From an uncultured Clostridia bacterium (lineage in GTDB: Bacteria; Bacillota; Clostridia; TANB77; CAG-508), in NCBI GenBank assembly GCA_934130025.1, contig CAKOXG010000049.1, positions 1-5,133 on the forward strand: a DNA stretch of 5,133 nucleotides, written 5' to 3'. Below, in pieces: positions 1 to 5,133 of this stretch. How positions within the stretch are numbered: position 1 is the first letter of the stretch; each line of letters starts with the position of its first letter. Under the pieces are notes generated by a model. The model made no database searches. It was given only the letters and a program-made list of their open reading frames with translations, and was not told the origin of the DNA. A program made the translations under genes and the position numbers.

Positions 1-31
1 TGATTGATAATACATGATTATCTATTGGATT
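1..31 (+). repeat. Left terminal inverted repeat
   Basis: This repeat matches the reverse complement of 5103-5133 at 30 of 31 positions. Bases 1-27 are identical, position 28 is G here and A in the other copy, 29-31 match again, and similarity stops after 31. The repeat begins TGATTGATAA. Inside it is a dyad, GATAAT-ACATG-ATTATC (6-22), whose axis at base 14 is also the exact centre of the 27-bp identical block. Allowing mismatches, the arms 1-10 and 18-27 pair at 7 of 10 positions around a 7-bp spacer, TACATGA. This is the layout of a bipartite recombinase or transposase binding site. Bases 25-30 (TTGGAT) also look like a -35 box facing inward. Confidence 0.93.
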
Positions 32-53
32 ATTTATCCTGCTGTGATATTTA
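25..53 (+). promoter_or_regulatory. Candidate promoter of the carbamoyltransferase gene, -35 inside the repeat
   Basis: A TTGGAT -35-like hexamer (25-30) is followed after 17 bp by TATTTA (48-53), with a TG at 45-46 one base before it, as in an extended -10 element. The predicted start near 60 gives a leader of about 60 nt. The -35 box overlaps the inner edge of the left inverted repeat. AT-rich DNA yields such matches by chance, and a second candidate lies just downstream. Confidence 0.4.
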
Positions 54-77
54 CATCCATAAGTAAAATCATATATT
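50..77 (+). promoter_or_regulatory. Second candidate promoter of the carbamoyltransferase gene
   Basis: TTTACA (50-55), a 16-bp spacer and TATATT (72-77) match the housekeeping sigma consensus well. The predicted start near 84 gives a leader of about 40 nt that keeps the ribosome binding site at 106-112 intact. It overlaps the -10 of the upstream candidate, so both may be used or only one may be real. No operator or riboswitch-like fold was seen in the short leader. Confidence 0.45.
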
Positions 78-105
78 AGGTCAATTTTAACTATTTAACA
101 AAACT

Positions 106-112
106 AAGGAGG
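106..112 (+). promoter_or_regulatory. Ribosome binding site that fixes a TTG start
   Basis: AAGGAGG is a near-perfect Shine-Dalgarno sequence, 10 nt upstream of the TTG at 123. The nearby ATG at 127 is in another frame and hits a stop within six codons, so the Shine-Dalgarno sequence supports initiation at TTG. A TTG start may keep expression moderate despite the strong binding site. Confidence 0.85.
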
Positions 113-122
113 CGAAACAATA

Positions 123-1790
123 TTGAATGAAAAAATTGTATTAGGAATCCATGTCGGTCATGATCGGTCTGCTGCCTTGTTAAAAGACGGTTATATTATT
201 GGAAGTATTGCTCAAGAACGACTTGACCGAATAAAACATTCACGTTCTACGGCACTTCCATATGATGCAATAGATTCTTTGCTGAATTATCATTGTGTTA
301 GTATAAATGAAATATCCTGTGTTGCGATATCAGGGGATGCTATGGAAGCCGATGCGATTTTAGAAACTATTAAATCTAACTTTTATTCCCATTATAATTG
401 TATGATGCCTATATACTTTGTTTCACACCATGATTCTCATGCCTATGCAGCATTTTATGCCTCTGGATTTCCCAATGCACTCATTTTTATTGCTGATGGT
501 GGAGGCGATTATTATAATAATTATACTGAGGCGGAATCCCTATATGTAGGAAATAAATCTTGTATTTCTCTCATTAAAAAGCGTTTTCAAGCACCTACGA
601 TTCGAAGAATGGGAAATGAAAGCAATTATTTGTTGCCTTATATGCCGTCTACCGTTCGCACACAAGAGATAAGCATCGCGCGAAAATATGAACAATTTAC
701 ATATTTGCTAGGCTTTGGTTGGGGGCAAGCTGGTAAGACTATGGGATTAGCCTCGTACGGAAAAAGTCTCATTGATTTTTCGGGTTTGAATTATACAGAC
801 TTTAATTATTCGCTTATGTATGCTGATTATTTGGACGACTTGTTTGTCTTACAACATTTATCAGGAATGAATTATCATGATTATGTTCAAATGAATTCTG
901 CTAATATAGCCAGAACCATACAAGAATATACAGAAAAAGCAATTATTACACTTATCCAAAATCTTGTAAATAAATATAACGCTGAGTACCTTTGTTTAGG
1001 GGGAGGACTATTTTTAAATTGTCTTTTAAACCATAAAATTCTAGAGGCTTGCAATCTAAAAGAAGTATTTATTTTTCCAGCATCTGGTGATGATGGTCAA
1101 GCAATCGGAAATGCATTTTTTGCCTACAAAAAGCATTTTCCACAAATGCCAAATCCACAAATAAAGCTACCTTATCTTGGTCTTTCGTATTCTAACTCGG
1201 AAATTGAGAAAGAACTAAAGGCTTGGAATATAAAATATCAATTTCTAGAAGATAATGCACTTGCAGAAATGATTGCACAGGCAATTTGGAATAATAAAAT
1301 CATTGCATTCCATCGAGGGCGCACAGAAGTTGGTCCCAGAGCGTTGTGCCATAGGAGTATATTTGCAAATCCCATGAACCCTGATATGAAGGATATCATT
1401 AATAATAGGATTAAACATCGAGAAAACTTCCGGCCCTTTGCGCCTGTTGTAACAAGAGAGATGGAATATGAAATATTTGAATTAAGACAATCTTCACCGT
1501 ATATGTTGTTTGCTCCTACTGTGAAGGAATCATATCGCAAAAAACTGCCTTCTATTACCCACATTGATAATACTGCGAGAGTTCAATCTGTTTCCTCTGA
1601 AACCGAGCCATTTGTGCATTTATTGCTTAATAAATTTGCTGAAATATCAGGAGTTCCTGTTCTCATAAATACTTCATTTAATGTAGCTGGACAACCAATA
1701 GTTGAGAAACCTGTTGATGCAATACAAACATTTATAGCTAATGATATAGATGCTTTAGTTATTGGAAACTTTTGGATTCCCCAAATTTAA
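123..1790 (+). CDS. NodU/CmcH/TobZ-family carbamoyltransferase
   Basis: Seen: this 555-residue protein has the length and motif order of the family. Near the N-terminus is HDRSAAL (13-19). HHDSHA (102-107) and ADGGGD (124-129) supply H102, H106 and D125, whose 4- and 19-residue spacing equals that of the iron ligands I recall for TobZ (H114, H118, D137). GDDG at 322-325 matches the fourth ligand region. The Kae1/ASKHA-like domain covers about 1-350. The C-terminal YrdC-like domain (about 375-555) holds RGRTEVGPRAL (398-408), RPFAP (437-441) and NTSFNV (516-521). Known of the family: carbamoyl phosphate and ATP form carbamoyl-adenylate, and the carbamoyl group is then passed to a hydroxyl of a sugar, an antibiotic or, in a reported case, 5-hydroxymethylcytosine. 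Inference: all core motifs are kept, so the enzyme is probably active; its acceptor is unknown. It is probably cytosolic, with no signal peptide or membrane segment. No sugar-pathway, nodulation or antibiotic genes accompany it. Its stop overlaps that of the convergent NTPase gene. It starts at TTG. Confidence 0.93.
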   Translation: MNEKIVLGIHVGHDRSAALLKDGYIIGSIAQERLDRIKHSRSTALPYDAIDSLLNYHCVSINEISCVAISGDAMEADAILETIKSNFYSHYNCMMPIYFVSHHDSHAYAAFYASGFPNALIFIADGGGDYYNNYTEAESLYVGNKSCISLIKKRFQAPTIRRMGNESNYLLPYMPSTVRTQEISIARKYEQFTYLLGFGWGQAGKTMGLASYGKSLIDFSGLNYTDFNYSLMYADYLDDLFVLQHLSGMNYHDYVQMNSANIARTIQEYTEKAIITLIQNLVNKYNAEYLCLGGGLFLNCLLNHKILEACNLKEVFIFPASGDDGQAIGNAFFAYKKHFPQMPNPQIKLPYLGLSYSNSEIEKELKAWNIKYQFLEDNALAEMIAQAIWNNKIIAFHRGRTEVGPRALCHRSIFANPMNPDMKDIINNRIKHRENFRPFAPVVTREMEYEIFELRQSSPYMLFAPTVKESYRKKLPSITHIDNTARVQSVSSETEPFVHLLLNKFAEISGVPVLINTSFNVAGQPIVEKPVDAIQTFIANDIDALVIGNFWIPQI

Positions 1791-4700
1791 CTTATTATAA
1801 TATAATAGCCTGTACTATCTTGAAGGGTATATTTTTCAATAATTTTTCCAAAAAGAATGGACGGCTTATCCTTTAACGCGGATAATTTGTTCCATTCTTT
1901 TTGATACAGTTTAATACTTGTATGACATTCATATTGACAGGAATTTCTATTACAATTAAAGTCACACGAATCTATACCCTCAGTTATTGTAAGTAAATTA
2001 ATTTTTTGATAAAACACATTTTCTGATACATTATTTTTATAAAAATACATTATATTGGTTAGTGCTAAAATATTGCCATATGTAAAATCACCATTTCCCA
2101 GATAAGTTAAATTTTGCTTTTTCAGGATATTAAATACAGTATCAAACAAGGATTTCTGCTTAGAAATTTTCTGATTTTGATGTATGTAAATAAGTGCCTT
2201 AAGATTATAAAATTGCCAAATATATGTACTAATACCAAATTTGATGCTCATATCAATTCCTTTTTCAATATACCTAGTAGCAGCAGAATATGTATTTGTG
2301 TCTAACTCTAAGTAATAATACAATACTGCTAGCAACATATATATACGGATAACAGAATTTGCAAAATTATTTTTAATACATATATCCAATAAATAATCCG
2401 CCTCTGCTATTATTTTTTTAAGCTGTTGAATATTTTTTTCAGGTAATTCCATTAATGTCATGATTAATAGACTTACATCGTTATGACATTTAATACGGTA
2501 TGCATTCTTCTCAGACAATAGTTTTTTCGCTTCATTAAGATAATGTTTAGATTTACTTTTATCTGAGTATAGGTATAATTTTGCCATAGTAATATAACTA
2601 AGTGCTTGTAAATTAGGATCATCTAAACTTTGGGCTAATGTAAGTGAAAGATTAGTATAGTTTTCTGCAATTCCAAAAATATTATATTTAATGTATATAT
2701 TAGAGAGTTTGTCATACATATCAAAGACAGCTTTAGGATCACAGTCATTGATATTTAAAATAGATTGTGAAAGTAAATCAGCCAAAATAACTTCACTCTT
2801 TTTTAATTGCCCAGCATTTATATAACTATGAGCTATCTGTTCTTTAAGGTAAAAAGCAAACGCAGAATCGTTATGATATTGTTTGTTGCGTTTCAATGTT
2901 TGCTGTCCCCAATTACAGGTTGCAACAGCTTCATATGGCGTATGATAGTGAAGAGCTATGTATATTTTACAAGCAATTACCTTCTTTTTTTGCTCATATG
3001 TTGTACTGATTTTATATATATCTTCTAAGTAGGTATAGTAACTAGAATTTATATTTATTGATGAATAATTCTTTATTGAATTAACATCAGATATTACAGA
3101 TGAAAAAGCAGTTCGCGCATTATTTTTATCACCTACCCATAAAAAAACTCTCCCCCGCTTTAACTCATCTAAACTATCAAATATGCATGGTGAACCCAAC
3201 AACCAATTTCCAACTTCATTCTGTTCGTTTTTATTATTAAGCAATTTGTTTTGGAGATACAAAAATAGACTTTCATGTACAAAAGAATATCCCTTTAATG
3301 ATGGCGTAATATACCTGCGTTCTAATAGGATTTTTAACAAATTCTCCTTTCCCTCAAAATATATATTTGCAAAATAGTCTGAGAAATCTATGCTCAGAAA
3401 TGATGCAATAAAAAGAAATCTAATCATCTCCTTTCCACCAGTTTGTTTAGTTAAGCATTGTAGGCGTTGACAATATAACTCTTCCATACTATGTGGAATG
3501 TTTAAATGATTTGAAAAACTATCTGTATTTTCAATTCCTACAGTATTTCTATTTAATAGATATACCAGTTTTAAATCCAACATATATTCTATAACTTGAA
3601 TTATATACAGCGGGAGATTATTACTTAATGAATGTATCTTTTCTAATGCAATATTGGGTATTCCACGAACAATAGATTTTATTAGTAAGATTGTTTCATC
3701 ATCTGTTAATGCATCCACTGAAATAATATTAAGCGAATACTTTTCCTTAAAAAATTGTAAAAATGAAAAATAATCAATACTTCCAACAGAATAGTCGTTG
3801 CGACCAACTAAAAGTAATGTCAAACCCGCTGGCATATTTGCAGACATTAACTTATGAATATTGTTTAAAACTGCCGTAGAAGCATTATGTAAATCATCCA
3901 TAACAATTACACACTTACGATAAGTGGTATCAATTGATGAAATAATATCGTCTAAAGAATTATAAACAGTATTGCAATCTAAATACCCTTCTTTTGCCAA
4001 TAATTTTTGCATCGGTGATAATATATCTTTATCTTTTTCTACGAAAAAACTATAAAAATTAACATTACGACCTATAAGTGACGATAATACTTCTTCAATA
4101 ATCCGCGTTTTTCCGACGCCTGCCTCTCCTGTCAACAAATAAATATGATTATTAGAGTTGTTTATTATAATGTTTTCTAATGTTGTAATTATCTCTTTAT
4201 TCTTTTGCCCAATCAGCTCTGGTCGAAAATTATATGAAATATTTATTCCTTTTAGCTGAATTGAAGTGTCAAACAAATTTCCTTTTACATTTAATATTAA
4301 ATCATCTATACCATCAAAATGTTCTTTAATGACAATAAATTTTAAGCAATAAGAACTCTTTGCTTCTACCAGTTGCTCAAGAACTGACAAATCCGTACTC
4401 CAATTTCGATCTGTGCTAATTTGCATAGATATTGTCTGTGGAACATCTGAATAATTTCGTAACCAAAAGTAAATTTCATAAGCATTATTAGATTCAACAA
4501 AACATGAATTTGCTTGATACTCAATGTATATTTTACCAAAGTAATTATTGGCTGCTAGGGTACCAAGCATAGCATTATTATGTATCAGATACTGCGCCAG
4601 AAGATACTGATCAATTAATATAAATTCTATTCCTAATTTCTTAGCATCTCTTTTGAACTGATAATAGGAAAAAGGCACTATTGTAGAATTGGTAACAAGC

Positions 4701-5062
4701 ACATAATATCCTACATTATCTTCGCTAATACGAGACAGGTTTCCTGCAAAACTACTATAAGGTATTTTACTATGGTCTGAGCTTTTACATTCAATATAAA
4801 CTTTTAGTAATGAAGCATCTTTAATATAAAAATTTGTGCCTAAAACATCTACTAATGATACCGGCGATTCTATAATAATATCTTTTCCATTATCTCTTGC
4901 CTTTGGAGTACGATATATTTTAGCACCAGCATCATAATATTTATCCAAATTCATAGATAGAACATTGTATATATGATTTTCGAATCCTAATCCTAATAGG
5001 TCACCCATGTACCAGCTATTATCATTTATATGTGGTCCCACTATATAAGTCTGCCCTAGCAT
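1787..5062 (-). CDS. PD-(D/E)XK (Mrr-like) nuclease - STAND NTPase - TPR protein, putative anti-phage sensor/effector
   Basis: Seen: 1091 residues in several parts. (1) Residues 15-160 look like an Mrr/PD-(D/E)XK nuclease, with E28, NGKDIII (D61), IECKS (E91, K93) and VLVTNS (121-126). (2) About 175-270 is beta-rich, probably an Ig-like sandwich. (3) An AAA_16/STAND NTPase follows: ELIGQ (282-286), Walker A GEAGVGKT (312-319), Walker B VIVMDDLH (385-392), a sensor-like LVGR (R421) and NNLPLYI around P484, in the place of the STAND GxP motif. (4) IPHSMEELYCQRL from 522 and FVHESL (H596) match the winged-helix region of MalT/LAL-type STAND proteins. (5) About 625-1020 consists of TPR-like helix pairs. 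(6) C1033, C1037, C1042 and C1046 form a possible zinc site. Known: such proteins use the repeats to sense a trigger, the NTPase to oligomerise and the N-terminal domain as effector, as in Avs-type defence. Inference: DNA cleavage on phage sensing; the trigger is unknown. A regulator role is less likely, since an effector nuclease replaces the usual C-terminal DNA-binding domain. The ATG at 5062 has a good Shine-Dalgarno sequence. No frameshift is seen. Confidence 0.88.
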   Translation of the reverse strand: MLGQTYIVGPHINDNSWYMGDLLGLGFENHIYNVLSMNLDKYYDAGAKIYRTPKARDNGKDIIIESPVSLVDVLGTNFYIKDASLLKVYIECKSSDHSKIPYSSFAGNLSRISEDNVGYYVLVTNSTIVPFSYYQFKRDAKKLGIEFILIDQYLLAQYLIHNNAMLGTLAANNYFGKIYIEYQANSCFVESNNAYEIYFWLRNYSDVPQTISMQISTDRNWSTDLSVLEQLVEAKSSYCLKFIVIKEHFDGIDDLILNVKGNLFDTSIQLKGINISYNFRPELIGQKNKEIITTLENIIINNSNNHIYLLTGEAGVGKTRIIEEVLSSLIGRNVNFYSFFVEKDKDILSPMQKLLAKEGYLDCNTVYNSLDDIISSIDTTYRKCVIVMDDLHNASTAVLNNIHKLMSANMPAGLTLLLVGRNDYSVGSIDYFSFLQFFKEKYSLNIISVDALTDDETILLIKSIVRGIPNIALEKIHSLSNNLPLYIIQVIEYMLDLKLVYLLNRNTVGIENTDSFSNHLNIPHSMEELYCQRLQCLTKQTGGKEMIRFLFIASFLSIDFSDYFANIYFEGKENLLKILLERRYITPSLKGYSFVHESLFLYLQNKLLNNKNEQNEVGNWLLGSPCIFDSLDELKRGRVFLWVGDKNNARTAFSSVISDVNSIKNYSSININSSYYTYLEDIYKISTTYEQKKKVIACKIYIALHYHTPYEAVATCNWGQQTLKRNKQYHNDSAFAFYLKEQIAHSYINAGQLKKSEVILADLLSQSILNINDCDPKAVFDMYDKLSNIYIKYNIFGIAENYTNLSLTLAQSLDDPNLQALSYITMAKLYLYSDKSKSKHYLNEAKKLLSEKNAYRIKCHNDVSLLIMTLMELPEKNIQQLKKIIAEADYLLDICIKNNFANSVIRIYMLLAVLYYYLELDTNTYSAATRYIEKGIDMSIKFGISTYIWQFYNLKALIYIHQNQKISKQKSLFDTVFNILKKQNLTYLGNGDFTYGNILALTNIMYFYKNNVSENVFYQKINLLTITEGIDSCDFNCNRNSCQYECHTSIKLYQKEWNKLSALKDKPSILFGKIIEKYTLQDSTGYYIIIS
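1849..1903. terminator. A-tract/T-tract hairpin, likely terminator for the carbamoyltransferase transcript, inside the NTPase gene
   Basis: Perfect 13-bp arms (1849-1861 and 1891-1903) consist of CAAAAAGAATGGA and its reverse complement. Inside them is a second 6-bp stem, TTATCC (1866-1871) with GGATAA (1880-1885), around an 8-nt loop. On the plus strand the right arm ends in a TTTTT run (1898-1902), about 110 nt after the carbamoyltransferase stop, as expected of an intrinsic terminator, though the stem is AT-rich. On the minus strand the same symmetry gives a U-run about 60 nt before the NTPase stop codon. There, termination would have to be suppressed by translating ribosomes. No other terminator fits in the tail-to-tail junction; the AT-only palindrome at 1793-1807 is too weak. 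Confidence 0.6.
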
Positions 5063-5070
5063 ATTCTACA

Positions 5071-5077
5071 CTCCCTT
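5071..5077 (-). promoter_or_regulatory. Ribosome binding site of the nuclease-STAND gene
   Basis: The minus strand reads AAGGGAG, 8 nt before the ATG at 5062. This spacing is near ideal and supports the first methionine over the next in-frame one at residue 19, which would cut into the start of the nuclease domain. Confidence 0.8.
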
Positions 5078-5080
5078 ATA

Positions 5081-5109
5081 GTATTAATCAGTATTTATTG
5101 GCAATTCAA
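5081..5109 (-). promoter_or_regulatory. Candidate promoter of the nuclease-STAND gene, -35 inside the repeat
   Basis: On the minus strand TTGAAT (5109-5104) and TAATAC (5086-5081) are separated by exactly 17 bp. The -35-like box sits at the same place in the right repeat as TTGGAT does in the left one. Against it, a start about 7 nt downstream of the -10 would fall inside the ribosome binding site and leave almost no leader. Transcription may therefore start elsewhere, for instance outside the repeat. Confidence 0.3.
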
Positions 5110-5133
5110 TAGATAATCATGTATTATCAATCA
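5103..5133 (-). repeat. Right terminal inverted repeat
   Basis: This is the reverse complement of the left repeat, with one mismatch at its 28th base counted from the window edge. The outer 27 bp are identical, including the internal dyad with 6-bp arms and a 5-nt centre. Only 40 bp separate it from the start codon of the nuclease-STAND gene, so that gene's regulation must lie in or next to the repeat, or come from flanking DNA. Confidence 0.93.

Larger units (their letters stand above)
1..5133. mobile_element. Putative two-gene cargo unit bounded by inverted repeats, no recombinase of its own
   Basis: Seen: the window is closed at both edges by one 31-bp sequence in inverted orientation, and it holds only a carbamoyltransferase gene and a nuclease-STAND-TPR gene, facing each other. 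No transposase, integrase, resolvase, replication or mobilisation gene is present, and there is no room for one. Inference: this could be a non-autonomous transposon-like element mobilised in trans, a module between inversely oriented site-specific recombination sites, or an invertible segment. The ends read 5'-TG...CA-3', which is common for DDE transposase elements. However, each repeat also has an internal dyad like a tyrosine-recombinase core. Flanking sequence is not visible, so target duplications cannot be checked, and the exact coincidence with the window edges may reflect how the sequence was cut or assembled. Confidence 0.5.

Noticed and set aside
1238..1564. A 108-codon open frame on the minus strand inside the carbamoyltransferase gene
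   Set aside because: It lies opposite conserved catalytic motifs of a clear gene, has no convincing ribosome binding site and its product has no recognisable feature; it is a shadow frame.
1564..1573. TTGATAATAC, a 10-base match to positions 4-13 of the terminal repeat
   Set aside because: It lies in carbamoyltransferase codons (residues around H-I-D-N-T), the match stops after ten bases, and such AT-rich words are expected by chance.
123..1790. Assignment to Kae1/TsaD tRNA modification or to [NiFe] hydrogenase maturation factor HypF, which share the folds
   Set aside because: A Kae1-like half followed by a YrdC-like half, with GPRAL and NTSFNV motifs, is the order of NodU/CmcH/TobZ. HypF has acylphosphatase and zinc-finger domains and the YrdC part before the Kae1 part; TsaD lacks the C-terminal half.
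1793..1807. AT-only palindrome with 7-bp arms just after the carbamoyltransferase stop
   Set aside because: It has no G-C pairs, its arms meet at a single central base and no T-run follows; it is too weak for a terminator. The hairpin at 1849-1903 is far better.
2114..3377. Three short plus-strand open frames (2114-2305, 2807-3028, 3183-3377) inside the nuclease-STAND gene
   Set aside because: All lie opposite the TPR and winged-helix coding region; their hydrophobic, cysteine- and isoleucine-rich translations are typical of antisense of AT-rich coding DNA.
1..5133. CRISPR array, tRNA or rRNA gene
   Set aside because: No spaced direct repeats, cloverleaf-like GC-richer segments or rRNA motifs were seen; the non-coding DNA amounts to fewer than 200 bp in two short ends.

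Overview
The window is A+T-rich and densely coding: about 96% is taken up by two intact genes. Strong AGGAGG-type ribosome binding sites and the low G+C content suggest a Gram-positive Bacillota host, perhaps a clostridium or bacillus. No housekeeping gene is present to fix the taxon.

Layout: the window starts and ends with the same 31-bp sequence in inverted orientation (1-31 and 5103-5133; 30 of 31 bases match and the outer 27 are identical). Between the repeats lie two genes reading inward towards each other. The left gene (123-1790, +) encodes a complete NodU/CmcH/TobZ-family carbamoyltransferase. The right gene (5062-1787, -) encodes a 1091-residue multidomain protein: an N-terminal PD-(D/E)XK (Mrr-like) nuclease domain, a probable beta-sandwich, an AAA_16/STAND-type NTPase, a winged-helix-like segment, TPR-like helical repeats and a four-cysteine cluster near the C-terminus. 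The stop codons overlap in a shared TTAA (1787-1790). A long A-tract/T-tract hairpin at 1849-1903, inside the 3' end of the NTPase gene, looks like a terminator for the left gene. Only 122 bp (left) and 71 bp (right) are non-coding. These hold the repeats, candidate promoters and ribosome binding sites.

Interpretation: nuclease-STAND-TPR proteins are a typical architecture of anti-phage sensors, in which a C-terminal repeat array detects a trigger, the NTPase switches state and the N-terminal nuclease cuts DNA. Its enclosure with a carbamoyltransferase between inverted repeats suggests a compact two-gene cargo unit that was moved, or can be inverted, by a recombinase encoded elsewhere; no transposase or integrase gene lies in the window. 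Each 27-bp repeat is centred exactly on an internal dyad, which fits a bipartite recombination site at least as well as a transposon tip. The carbamoyltransferase could make or modify a metabolite or nucleobase used by the nuclease protein, or it could be independent cargo; the sequence alone cannot decide. Because the repeats coincide with the window edges, target-site duplications and flanking genes cannot be seen, and an assembly or extraction effect is not excluded.
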